Shown: in pieces, positions 7,741 to 14,980 of the stretch
How positions within the stretch are numbered: the stretch's first letter is position 1
Layout: each line of letters begins with the position of its first letter
Assembly (NCBI GenBank): GCA_026392575.1
Contig: JAPLBU010000150.1
Span: 1 to 15,753 of the forward strand
From: Actinomycetota bacterium
GTDB taxonomy: Bacteria; Actinomycetota; Actinomycetes; S36-B12
Length of the DNA stretch: 15,753 bases
Direction: 5' to 3'
Notes under the pieces: generated by a model
Databases searched by the model: none
Seen by the model: only the letters and a program-made list of their open reading frames with translations
Told to the model about the DNA's origin: nothing
Program-made: the position numbers and the translations under genes

Positions 7741-7845
7741 GGGGATTCCCATTTCCACTAGCCCCCCACAATGGGCGGTTAGTGGGAATACCGCCCACCC
7801 GTTAGTACAAGGATGGCCCCCGGCATCACGCCGGGGGCCGTCTCT
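7741..7845 (+). ncRNA. candidate 6C small RNA (actinobacterial) with its terminator
   Basis: The sequence has the hallmarks of the actinobacterial 6C RNA (called B11 in mycobacteria). A stem TTTCCACTA / TAGTGGGAA (7752-7760 / 7780-7788) displays a loop starting with G and six consecutive C (7762-7767) followed by ACA. Then comes a second C-rich run, CCGCCCACCC (7791-7800). It ends with a strong terminator hairpin, GGCCCCCGGC-ATCAC-GCCGGGGGCC (7815-7839), then GTCTCTTCG. It lies in a gap between convergent genes, a typical place for a free-standing sRNA. In known members C-rich loops pair with G-rich ribosome sites. The ends are approximate, the second loop has fewer consecutive C than expected, and I see no clear promoter. 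Confidence 0.6.
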
Positions 7846-8016
7846 TCGTGCTGTGTGATGCTGCTCCGCACTTCCCAGGATGGATGGCGTCGAGCGCGTA
7901 GGCCCGTTCACCTCGATCGAGTTACACATCATCGATAAGCCGAGCCAACGCGCGGTCGGCGGTCGGCGATGGGGTGACGCTCAGCCTCAGCGTCGTCGTG
8001 TCAGGTCACGCACTCA

Positions 8017-8307
8017 CTACTGCGAGTAGTGCTCGAACGATCCGGCACCGTCCATGTGAGGGCCGACGAGGTTTTCGACCTGCTCATGGGCGGGTGAGTT
8101 CCAGAAGATCACCTTGTGGTGCTCGATCGTCTCCCAGCGGGCCAGGAACATGAATCGGTTGGGGTTCTCGATTCCCCATCCGTAGGGCGTGTAGCCGAGG
8201 AAGCCCTCGGACAGCCCGATGATGTGCTCCGCTGCGTAGGCCATGTCGCGTTCGAAGTCCTTCTGGTGGCCGGGCAGGACGTCGATGAGGCCGAGTTCAG
8301 TAACCAT
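8017..8307 (-). CDS. antibiotic biosynthesis monooxygenase (ABM)-fold protein
   Basis: The 96-residue protein has the size and pattern of a single ABM (dimeric alpha-beta barrel) domain. It opens with the strand VTELGLIDVLPGHQKDFE, then a helix ending at GFLGYTPYGWGIENPNRF, the strand MFLARWETIEHH, and a final helix with SPAHEQVENLVGPHMDG. The family includes cofactor-free monooxygenases for quinones and polyketides, haem-degrading enzymes, and many members of unknown role. The aromatic-acid-rich face (WETIEHHKVIFW) is typical. The ATG at 8307 has no ribosome site, but TACGCT (8319-8314) lies six bases before it, consistent with leaderless transcription. It is downstream of the dsbB pair on the same strand with a 37-base gap, so it may share their transcript or use its own promoter. 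Substrate is unknown. Confidence 0.75.
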   Translation of the reverse strand: MVTELGLIDVLPGHQKDFERDMAYAAEHIIGLSEGFLGYTPYGWGIENPNRFMFLARWETIEHHKVIFWNSPAHEQVENLVGPHMDGAGSFEHYSQ

Positions 8308-8344
8308 GGAGGCAGCGTAGCGACGGAAGGAGGTCTCGCTGTGG

Positions 8345-9034
8345 CTAACTGGTGACCTCGGGCAGCCGACGGTTCAGGACGAAGCCAACGAGTCCCGAAA
8401 CGACGAGGATGACCAGCAGGATCACGAGGCCCAGCCCACTCGCCAGACCGCTGGTGTTGGCCGGGTCGTCAGGGCACATGCCGACGCCGCACTCGGGGAT
8501 CACGGACACCGTGATGACGATCACGTAGATCGAGAACCACGTGATGACGGCGAGGGTGAGGGCCCTCAGGGGACCGCGCTCAGCCATCAGGCCGCGGTCG
8601 TTGGCGGTGAAGGTCCTCGTCCACATCAGCAGGAAGGCGCAGCCCACCACGGCGATGGCGAAGGTGATGAGTGCCCAGGTGTAGAGGTGGAAGCTCATCA
8701 CCTGCGGGCCGTAGCCGGGGTCGGCCGGATCAGCGATATGGAGGAGGTCCTGGCGGACGGAGCCGGCTCCGCCGACGAAGGCGGCAAGGATGCTCAGCGC
8801 GTAGTTGATGGGCTTGATGCCCCACAGCAGGTTGAGTACAGGCCCGAGGGCCAAACCGATCATCCCCGCGCGCTGGACGAGACACAGCGGACACGGCTGC
8901 TCACCAACGACGAACTGGAGCCGCAGCGATCCCGTCAGCACTCCAAGCAATGCAACCAGGGCGAGGAGGTTCAGGGCACGGGCCACCATGATCGCCCGCT
9001 TGTCTGCATCCCAGGATTTCCACGTCGTCAGCAT
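8345..9034 (-). CDS. dsbB: DsbB-family disulfide bond formation protein with C-terminal extension
   Basis: The 229-residue membrane protein has a DsbB core of four helices (about 17-36, 55-75, 77-95, 116-138). The first outer loop carries the redox motif CPLC (Cys48, Cys51), with Arg55 at the position of the quinone-binding Arg of E. coli DsbB. DsbB passes electrons from DsbA to quinone, driving disulfide formation outside the membrane. The loop between helices 3 and 4, where the second Cys pair normally lies, has no Cys. Instead the protein extends by two helices (about 157-178, 197-219), and their connecting loop holds ECGVGMC (Cys182, Cys187). It begins 7 bases after the stop of a DUF5993-like gene, with a ribosome site overlapping that stop (GAGGTCGG), so the two are coupled. 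Confidence 0.85.
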   Translation of the reverse strand: MLTTWKSWDADKRAIMVARALNLLALVALLGVLTGSLRLQFVVGEQPCPLCLVQRAGMIGLALGPVLNLLWGIKPINYALSILAAFVGGAGSVRQDLLHIADPADPGYGPQVMSFHLYTWALITFAIAVVGCAFLLMWTRTFTANDRGLMAERGPLRALTLAVITWFSIYVIVITVSVIPECGVGMCPDDPANTSGLASGLGLVILLVILVVSGLVGFVLNRRLPEVTS

Positions 9035-9041
9035 GCCGACC

Positions 9042-9194
9042 TCAGAAGTTCAGCGGGATGGGGTCGGAGATGTGAGCGGACAGCAGAAACAGCGTCCACC
9101 CCATCGCGATGAGGGCCACCGGCGGAACGAACCGCGGGCGGAAGAACGCCAGTGCGAACACGACGATCCACACGAGGAACATGGACAGCATCAT
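9042..9194 (-). CDS. 50-residue membrane protein, DUF5993-like, partner of DsbB
   Basis: This short gene encodes MMLSMFLVWIVVFALAFF and then RPRFVPPVALIAMGWTLFLL, ending SAHISDPIPLNF. It has two hydrophobic helices (about 3-18 and 24-40) with a short Arg/Pro turn. Size, topology and a C-terminal H-x-x-DP-x-x-L ending match the small DUF5993 proteins that commonly sit directly before dsbB; this assignment is from memory. The tandem ATG at 9194/9191 has a GGAGAG site seven bases upstream. Its stop is seven bases before the dsbB start. It is probably a small subunit or stabiliser of the DsbB-like protein, which is inference from gene order. Confidence 0.7.
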   Translation of the reverse strand: MMLSMFLVWIVVFALAFFRPRFVPPVALIAMGWTLFLLSAHISDPIPLNF

Positions 9195-9356
9195 CTGGAG
9201 TCTCTCCGCTCGGGATCGTTCAGGGACGTGGCGCTCGACGACTCGCCCCTAAGACAACGGCTAGTTCAACAGACATAGTGTCGGCCCTGAGCGCCGGGCG
9301 CCATGTCGGGCTTCGGTTGGTCTCCCGGTCTCCTCGGGCTGGCCGGTTTGGTGGGC

Positions 9357-9376
9357 GGTCCCCCCAACAGGGGACC
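9357..9376. repeat. small stem-loop in the dsbB / GGDEF divergent gap
   Basis: GGTCCCC-CCAACA-GGGGACC is an exact 7-bp stem with a 6-base loop in the 227-base gap between the divergent DUF5993-like and diguanylate cyclase genes. It could be an operator or a transcript hairpin. Nothing else clear is seen in the gap except a TAGCCT box (9410-9415) before the cyclase start. Confidence 0.5.
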
Positions 9377-9421
9377 CAGCTTGGAGTGGCATCGGGGCGG
9401 TTCGTGATTTAGCCTGTCGCC

Positions 9422-10495
9422 GTGGGGGGGATCCGCAGGCGTAGAACCGAGCCCGAAATCAGGGCTCGGCGAGACGTCATTGTCCAGGAGCAGGTAGCCC
9501 GGGAGACCCCGTGGGTCATGCTGGCGCTTGCCCTTCTCATCATCTTCTTCGATACCTTGTCTGCTGTTTCCGGTCTGATCGCTCCACTTGGCTACTACGT
9601 CTCCGATGTCATCCAGGGGGTCTTCTTTCTGGTGGCCGCTTTCCTGGTCGGTACGAGGATCGTCAAGGCGAAGTGGGCGCCGTGGGTTTTCGCCGCAGCC
9701 ATCGTTGTCAACATCGCGGCATTGAGCTACCAGCAGGCGGCCGATCCCAGCGGGAACGCGATCGGCATCATCCTGATGACCATGGTCCTTCTCGGTGGTC
9801 TCCTGGCGATGTGGCTTCCGTTCGCCATCTCGGCCGTGCTCATCGTCTCGATCGTTACCTACACGATGCTGGTCCACGAACCCGCAACGGCGGCCCCGTG
9901 GATCATCGCCACGCTCACAGGCGTGGGCGCGAGTGCTGCCCTGCTGGCGGCGCGGCGCAGTTCCGCGACGGCGCTGGCGGTGGCGACCATCGAGATCGAA
10001 GCCCTGGCCCTGCGAGATCAAGCCACGGGGCTGCTGAACCGCCATGGCCTCGAGATGGCCGCTGAGCAGCTCACCAGCCTGGCCAGCCGCAGTGACCAAC
10101 CGGTCTTCGCGGTCTTCGTTGATGTGGTGGGCCTGAAGGCGGTCAATGACGGCTTCGGTCACGTCGTCGGTGACCTCGTCATCGTCCGGTCCGCGCAGGC
10201 GGTCCGCGCGGCGAGTCGGGATGCCGATCTCGTGGCTCGCTGGGGTGGGGATGAGTTCCTCGTCATCGGGATCGGGCCCGAGCCGGACGCGCTCGAATAC
10301 GCGGATCGCATCGCTGCGAACATGGACCTGAGCGAGCTCGAGTCTGCATGGCATGGACGCACGTCGGTCGGGACGGCCGTGGGCGCGCACAGTGAACTAT
10401 CGACGGTTATCTCGGCAGCGGACGCTGCCATGTATTCATCCCGCCGATCGGGTGACAACAGAATCTTCGCGAACCCAGTGATCGATCTTGCGTAG
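9422..10495 (+). CDS. membrane-bound diguanylate cyclase (GGDEF domain)
   Basis: The 357-residue protein has a basic cytoplasmic N-terminus (1-28), about six membrane helices (roughly 30-53, 57-78, 85-104, 112-130, 133-150, 159-177), a short helical linker, then a GGDEF domain (about 197-350). The domain has DQATGLLNRHG (199-209), Asp234 and Lys239 with ND (242-243), and the intact active-site loop GGDEF (275-279). An RxxD inhibitory site (Arg266-Asp269) lies five residues before it, so the enzyme should make c-di-GMP from two GTP and be product-inhibited. There is no EAL domain. The membrane part matches no sensor I can name. The GTG start lacks a ribosome site; TAGCCT (9410-9415) six bases upstream suggests a leaderless mRNA. 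No c-di-GMP receptor is seen nearby. Confidence 0.92.
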   Translation: MGGIRRRRTEPEIRARRDVIVQEQVARETPWVMLALALLIIFFDTLSAVSGLIAPLGYYVSDVIQGVFFLVAAFLVGTRIVKAKWAPWVFAAAIVVNIAALSYQQAADPSGNAIGIILMTMVLLGGLLAMWLPFAISAVLIVSIVTYTMLVHEPATAAPWIIATLTGVGASAALLAARRSSATALAVATIEIEALALRDQATGLLNRHGLEMAAEQLTSLASRSDQPVFAVFVDVVGLKAVNDGFGHVVGDLVIVRSAQAVRAASRDADLVARWGGDEFLVIGIGPEPDALEYADRIAANMDLSELESAWHGRTSVGTAVGAHSELSTVISAADAAMYSSRRSGDNRIFANPVIDLA

Positions 10496-10620
10496 GCGGG
10501 GTCCCGGGAATCCCGGTGTTCGCTAGACCTGCTCGCCCACCGCGAGGAGCGCGACTGCAGCGGACGTGACCATCGGCGTAACCAACCCGCCCGCGCTCGG
10601 CCCCGGCATGACGTTCGGGT

Positions 10621-11283
10621 TCATTGCTGGGCGGCACGCGGCGCAGCAGGCCGGCTAGCCCACACCGGGTGCGGTCGTCGGCCCACCGGGATGAGCAGGG
10701 TCAAGGCGATCGCGATGACCGCGCCGATCAGGGTGTCGAGACCGCGGTAGAGGAGTGCTTCGCCGAGGGGTACCTCAACCTGCGCGTAGGCCAGTACGGC
10801 GACGGTGCTGATGCCGAGCACCGACAGCGTGTAGCTGCGGCGCATGAAGGCGATGGTCACGACGATGCCTGGGGCGAGGATGAGCAGCCGCAGGGGGCCG
10901 GGCGGCACGAGCGCATCGACGGTCGTGAGCACCGCCATCGCGAGGACGGTGCCGGCGAGCCGCTGCAGGACTCGGTCGACGGTCAACGGCATTGCCGGCG
11001 GAATGAGCGCGATGAGTGTCATGAGCACCCAAACCGCGTTGTGATCACCGGTCACCGACATCACGAATGCGCCGAGGCCCAGACCGATCGCGGACCGCGT
11101 CGTCGTGCGATGCAGCCGTGACAGTTGCGGCTGCGCGACCTGGGTGAATCGGTGGGCGTGGACGGCCTCGTCGGTCGCCTTGACCCGCGTCGGTGCGCGG
11201 TGCTTCGGTACGAGTGCCGCGATACCGCGCAACGCCACTGTCGTCACGATCATCGCGCCGAAGCTGATCAGCAGGTAGTTCAA
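10621..11283 (-). CDS. FUSC-family membrane protein, C-terminal half
   Basis: The 220-residue product has a first helix (about 2-24), a cytoplasmic linker rich in His, Arg and Gln (26-65), then four to five helices (about 66-195) including AVWVLMTLIALIPPAMPLTV and LYRGLDTLIGAVIAIAL. That pattern matches the FUSC/ArAE-like (fusaric acid resistance) module, in which R-x-x-x-T-x-x-G-x-x-x-A precedes the last helix. Such proteins are linked to export of aromatic acids or to envelope functions. It starts with TTG and overlaps the upstream gene's stop by 4 bases (TTGA), and its N-terminal helix would directly continue the upstream protein. It therefore looks like the second half of one FUSC protein. 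The basic tail (200-220) is probably cytoplasmic. Confidence 0.75.
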   Translation of the reverse strand: MNYLLISFGAMIVTTVALRGIAALVPKHRAPTRVKATDEAVHAHRFTQVAQPQLSRLHRTTTRSAIGLGLGAFVMSVTGDHNAVWVLMTLIALIPPAMPLTVDRVLQRLAGTVLAMAVLTTVDALVPPGPLRLLILAPGIVVTIAFMRRSYTLSVLGISTVAVLAYAQVEVPLGEALLYRGLDTLIGAVIAIALTLLIPVGRRPHPVWASRPAAPRAAQQ

Positions 11284-11747
11284 CGGAACCCCGGAGCCCG
11301 CACCAGCGGGATGAAGAACATGTAGAGCAGGACGCTGCCGAGCGTCGCCAGCGGCTCGCCATACCAGGCGAGGAATCCCGCGCCGAGCGCGACGGCCGCC
11401 ATCGCACCAGCAGAGGCGACCGGCACGTCGCGCACCACGATGGCGAGGAGGGTAAGCGGGATGGCGACAACGGACAGGCCCGCAGCGCGCAGCAGGCCGC
11501 TTCGGGCGGAGCCGCCGAGTGACCCGAGGAAGGCGAACATCCCACCGAAGACGGCGGGCAGCACGGCATGGGTGAGGCCGTCGGGTCCGTGGCCGGCTGC
11601 GACCAGGACGGCTCGCACGACGAGGAACACGATGATGATGTCGATGACGACCGCGATCCCGGCTCGTAGCAGCACCGGTGCCGGCTCGGGAGAGAGCGCG
11701 AGGCGGGCGCGGCTAAAGACCGAAGGCTGGTCCGCGTCGGTGCTCAC
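11280..11747 (-). CDS. FUSC-family membrane protein, N-terminal half
   Basis: The 155-residue product starts with a short cytoplasmic segment and then LLRAGIAVVIDIIIVFLVVR, followed by an AVFGGMFAFLGSLGGSARSG segment and two more helical pairs up to LLYMFFIPLVRAPGF. A first helix headed by LRAG, then a G-G-x-x-A-F-x-G-S-x-G-G turn, is the usual start of single-chain FUSC proteins, which are about 350-380 residues; this one plus the next is 375. GTG at 11747 is chosen for its GGGAGG site nine bases upstream; the open frame farther upstream overlaps the divergent methyltransferase and lacks a start with support. The last codons overlap the TTG start of the second half, so the pair is translationally coupled or joined by a -1 frameshift. 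Confidence 0.7.
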   Translation of the reverse strand: MSTDADQPSVFSRARLALSPEPAPVLLRAGIAVVIDIIIVFLVVRAVLVAAGHGPDGLTHAVLPAVFGGMFAFLGSLGGSARSGLLRAAGLSVVAIPLTLLAIVVRDVPVASAGAMAAVALGAGFLAWYGEPLATLGSVLLYMFFIPLVRAPGFR

Positions 11748-11808
11748 ATCACCAGCCTCCCGCACGTAGGGTCGCGTGGCGCGCCTGATCAGCTGAAAGG
11801 ACATCGAT

Positions 11809-12504
11809 ATGACCGACACATGGGACCTTGACTCCCTGGGGCAGCGGTTCCGTGAGGCCCTGAAGTCGATGTATGCCGGTGAGCCGCAGATCGGCACCGC
11901 GGGCCGGCAGCACCCCATTGACGACAGCACGCGGATCTCCGTCGAGGAAGGAATGACGCTGTTCTCCCTGTGCGTGGCGAACCGTGTCACGTCGACGCTT
12001 GAAGTCGGTCTCGCCTACGGCTTCAGCACGGTCTACCTTTTGGCGGCTCTCGAGCGGAACGGTGGCGGCACGCACACGGCCATCGACCCGCTGCAGGAGA
12101 TCGACTGGGACGGAATCGGCCGCACCACCGCGAGCCGGCTCGCATCCGGATCGACGGTGCTGACGTCAGATTCCTTCATCCTTGTTGAGGAACGCTCGGA
12201 TCCGGCGCTGAGCGACCTCGAGCGCGCCGGTGGGGCGTTCGGGCTGACCTTCATCGACGGCTACCACCGGTTCGATGATGTGCTGGTCGACTTCACACTG
12301 TCGGCGCGGATGTGCCCTGTCGGGGGAATGATCGTGCTGCACGACATGTGGTTGGACAGCATTTCCGCCGTCGCGGCGTTCATCAGGAACAACCGGCCGG
12401 ACTTCGTCGAGATCATCACCGGGTGTGACAACCTGTTTGCGGTGCGACGAATCGATGACGATCGCCGTGACTGGCGGCACTTCGTGGACTTCCCCCGCGG
12501 TTAG
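11809..12504 (+). CDS. class I SAM-dependent methyltransferase (Methyltransf_24 type)
   Basis: The 231-residue protein carries the SAM-binding motif TLEVGLAYGFSTVYLL (63-78), an acidic residue after the second strand (Asp93 in TAIDP), the FIDGYHRFDDVLVDF segment (148-162) and GGMIVLHDM (172-180). This set is typical of the Methyltransf_24 / CmcI-like O-methyltransferases, which act on sugars, antibiotics or other small molecules. There is no signal peptide; it should be cytoplasmic. The ATG has an AAAGGA site (11796-11801). It is divergent from the FUSC pair and runs tail-to-tail with the GT4 gene 10 bases away. Next to several glycosyltransferase-like genes it may methylate a sugar of the same glycan, which is inference from position only. 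Confidence 0.85.
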   Translation: MTDTWDLDSLGQRFREALKSMYAGEPQIGTAGRQHPIDDSTRISVEEGMTLFSLCVANRVTSTLEVGLAYGFSTVYLLAALERNGGGTHTAIDPLQEIDWDGIGRTTASRLASGSTVLTSDSFILVEERSDPALSDLERAGGAFGLTFIDGYHRFDDVLVDFTLSARMCPVGGMIVLHDMWLDSISAVAAFIRNNRPDFVEIITGCDNLFAVRRIDDDRRDWRHFVDFPRG

Positions 12505-12514
12505 CCAGGTTCGG

Positions 12515-14182
12515 TCACGTCTCGGGCAGCCAGTCCACCACGCCGGCCTTGGCCAGCCACAGCACGGTCATTCGCACGAACGGTCGTCGACTGGGCGTGA
12601 AGGACTGCAGCAGGTCGCGGAGGGAAACCGGACCTGCGCCCTGCAGGAGTTCGCAGACTTTCTCTGCCTCATCGTCAGTGCCGCGCAGTGCGGGGAACAT
12701 CAGATCCAGGTCCGTCGACGGGTAGGGGACGGTCGTCAGGACAAGGTGCATGTCGTCGGTCAGGACCCGGGTCGGCAGCGTGCTGAAGTCGGAGAACGGG
12801 TTGCCGCGCAGCGGGTTCAAGCGGTGGCCTGCCGCCAGCACGGCTTGTTCGCTCGTCGCGTGACTGCGGCGGTCGGCCAGTTCGGCGAACAGATCGGTGT
12901 ACTGGGCGGCCACGACCGGCCAGGCGAAGAGTTCACGTGCCCGAAGCCGACCGGCCGCGCCCATGGTCCGGCGAAGTTCCGGTGATGCGATCAGCCGACT
13001 GAGCGCAGCGGCGGCCTGGCCGATGTGGACAGCGGTGTGCTGGGCAACGGAGCCCATGTACTGGGGGTATCCGACCTGATCCAGAGTCTGGAGCAGGGCC
13101 AGCGTGTCACCCAGGGGTCCGCCGGGGGAGCCGAGCGTCGGAACGAGGAAGCCATCGACGCCATCGCGCACGATGGATCGGAAGCCGTCCCAGTCACTCA
13201 CCACGAGGGGCAGACCACATGCCATGGCCTCCACCGGGGCCTGACCGAATGTCTCGAGGATCGTGTCGGACAACTGGAAGAAGATGTCCGCGGCGGCCCA
13301 GCATCGGGCCACGAGCGCAGCGTCATTGCCGTCGAGGAAAGTGGTCGGCACGGTCGGCGCGTACAGCCGGGCGGCCTCCTCAAAGAGAGCTTTGTCATCG
13401 TCGCCCGCGGGGAACCAGCCCGCCATCACGAAGTGAGTGCGCACGCCCGCTGACTGTGCCGCCTCCTCGACGGCCTTGAACATCGCCTGAGGGAACGCCT
13501 TGTCGAAGTAGGACAGGCGGCCGAGGTAGTAGACCATGACGTCCTCGTCGGCGATGCCGAGAGTCGCCCGAAGTGAGGCGCGGGCCGCGCCATCCGAGGC
13601 CTGTGCATCAAGTGCGTCGACGTCCGTGCCGAAGGGGATCACCGGGAGTTGTGGTCGAGGAAGGCGGGTGGAGCCCAGCCGTTCGTGGAGGTAGTCCTCC
13701 CACGCGTCGAAGGTCTGCTCAACGGTCTGCCGCAGCGTTGGCGAGGAGCAGACGAGCGCATCCCACTCATGAACCGGGGCCATGGCCGACTGCATCATCT
13801 TCTCGCGGTACGTCGCAGCGGCGAAGGCGAAGATCGTTCCCACGATGCTGTAGTCGGCATCGGCGCCCGCATGGCGCCTGACCCACGCGGGCTCGGTGAG
13901 ATACGGCTGGCCGGAGAGCAGGGTCCCGGCCCGCGCGGCGGCCGTCGTGGAGAGCAACGGCCCGCTCGTTGTCTCGGGAGTGTCAGTAACGATGCCCAGC
14001 TCGCTGGCCAGCTGATCAGGTGCTGGCGGTGTCTTGCTCTGGACGTGCAGGTGGCGGTACCCGCCGTAGCGGGCGAGCGCGCGGAACACCCCGGCGTTGG
14101 CGACCAGTCGGCCGTACGGGTTGACGGGCGGTGCGATCTGACCGCCGGGGAGCCAGAGGGCCAGTTCGGGTGACTGGGGCAT
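12515..14182 (-). CDS. GT4-family glycosyltransferase with C-terminal extension
   Basis: The 555-residue product has a GT-B fold of the GT4 type. The C-terminal Rossmann domain shows VYYLGRLSYFDKA, HFVMAGWFPAGDD, ADIFFQLSDTILETFGQAPV with the E-x7-E pair (Glu310, Glu318), then EAMACGLPLVVSDWDGFRSI and GVDGFLVPT, the signature of retaining nucleotide-sugar transferases. The N-terminal domain (1-200) is divergent, opening LWLPGGQIAPPVNPYGRLVA. After residue about 450 an extra segment of about 100 residues ends with a helix-rich part, EKVCELLQGAGPVSLRDLL, that looks like a small winged-helix module. Start 14182 is chosen for the GCGAGG site nine bases upstream. No signal peptide or TM helix is present. 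It is divergent from the GT-A-like gene at 14276; acceptor and donor are unknown. Confidence 0.88.
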   Translation of the reverse strand: MPQSPELALWLPGGQIAPPVNPYGRLVANAGVFRALARYGGYRHLHVQSKTPPAPDQLASELGIVTDTPETTSGPLLSTTAAARAGTLLSGQPYLTEPAWVRRHAGADADYSIVGTIFAFAAATYREKMMQSAMAPVHEWDALVCSSPTLRQTVEQTFDAWEDYLHERLGSTRLPRPQLPVIPFGTDVDALDAQASDGAARASLRATLGIADEDVMVYYLGRLSYFDKAFPQAMFKAVEEAAQSAGVRTHFVMAGWFPAGDDDKALFEEAARLYAPTVPTTFLDGNDAALVARCWAAADIFFQLSDTILETFGQAPVEAMACGLPLVVSDWDGFRSIVRDGVDGFLVPTLGSPGGPLGDTLALLQTLDQVGYPQYMGSVAQHTAVHIGQAAAALSRLIASPELRRTMGAAGRLRARELFAWPVVAAQYTDLFAELADRRSHATSEQAVLAAGHRLNPLRGNPFSDFSTLPTRVLTDDMHLVLTTVPYPSTDLDLMFPALRGTDDEAEKVCELLQGAGPVSLRDLLQSFTPSRRPFVRMTVLWLAKAGVVDWLPET

Positions 14183-14275
14183 GCCGCCGACCTCGCTTGG
14201 AAAGGGGGTGGAGAGACTTGCGGAACCTAGCAGGCACGAGCCGGGCGCACTGCGTCCCAAGGGAGCGGTGAGTCA

Positions 14276-14980
14276 ATGACGTTGCAGCCCGTGATCCTGA
14301 CGACGCCTCAGCGTCGGCACGAGCACGTCGATTCGATCGCAACGGCATTCGCCGATGCGGAGGGCTTCGCTAACCCGATCGTCTACTGCGACGAACGAGG
14401 CGACGGGGCGGCGATCGCCACCCGAAAGGCGCTGGCGCTCGCTGCTGCGGGCGACCAGCACGTCCTCTTCCTCGAGGACGACGTGCTGGTGGACCATGAG
14501 GCTCCCACAATGATCGCTGCTGTCGAGTTCCCTCCCGGCGTGGCCGCGATCACCTTCTGCGACATGCGCGAGGTCTCCGAGTTCGCTCCCGCTGGCCTGT
14601 ACCGGCGAAGCGCGATGGGCGCTGACGGCCGTGGCTGGTGGGGCAATCAGGCGCTCCTCATCCATCGTGATGTGGCTGCCGCGTGCGTTCAGGCCGACTG
14701 GTTCAGTCCGGAGATCGAGTCGGCGCGGGGCATCCTCGTTCACAAGGTCACCTATGACGATGACGGACGCAACTGCAGCGATATCCGATTGGCACTGCTG
14801 ATCCATGCTCTGCCCGGCGACCGGCATGACTATGCCGTGCACGTGCCGAGCCTCTTCAAGCATGTGGGTCACGAATCGGTGTGCTTCCCCGGTCGGAGCA
14901 TCGGCGAGCGCGAGACGCGCAACTGGATCGCCGACAGGCGCTCCTACGGGGTTGACTCGCTACACGTCCGTGACGACTGA
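14276..14980 (+). CDS. GT-A-like glycosyltransferase with EDD motif
   Basis: The 234-residue protein begins PVILTTPQRRHEHVDSI, a first beta-strand typical of GT-A folds, and has VLFLEDDVLVD with Glu67-Asp68-Asp69 at the place of a metal-binding DxD. Later come GWWGNQALLIHRDVAAA (130-146) and VPSLFKHVGHESVCFPG near residues 193-209, a phrase common near the end of GT25/GT2-like transferases, where a His helps bind metal. The family cannot be fixed; a GT25-like or generic glycosyltransferase is most likely. The ATG has GGGAG ten bases upstream. It is divergent from the GT4 gene (93-base gap), suggesting joint control, and its last 21 bases overlap the end of the convergent right-edge gene. Confidence 0.7.
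   Translation: MTLQPVILTTPQRRHEHVDSIATAFADAEGFANPIVYCDERGDGAAIATRKALALAAAGDQHVLFLEDDVLVDHEAPTMIAAVEFPPGVAAITFCDMREVSEFAPAGLYRRSAMGADGRGWWGNQALLIHRDVAAACVQADWFSPEIESARGILVHKVTYDDDGRNCSDIRLALLIHALPGDRHDYAVHVPSLFKHVGHESVCFPGRSIGERETRNWIADRRSYGVDSLHVRDD

Noticed and set aside
8325..8355. Ideal Shine-Dalgarno GGAAGGAGGT followed by GTG
   Set aside because: The frame stops after four codons (GTG GCT AAC TGG TGA). It may be chance; a mini-ORF role cannot be supported.
10504..10516. CCGGGA-A-TCCCGG dyad after the GGDEF gene as a terminator
   Set aside because: The one-base centre leaves no proper loop and no T-run follows; too weak to call.
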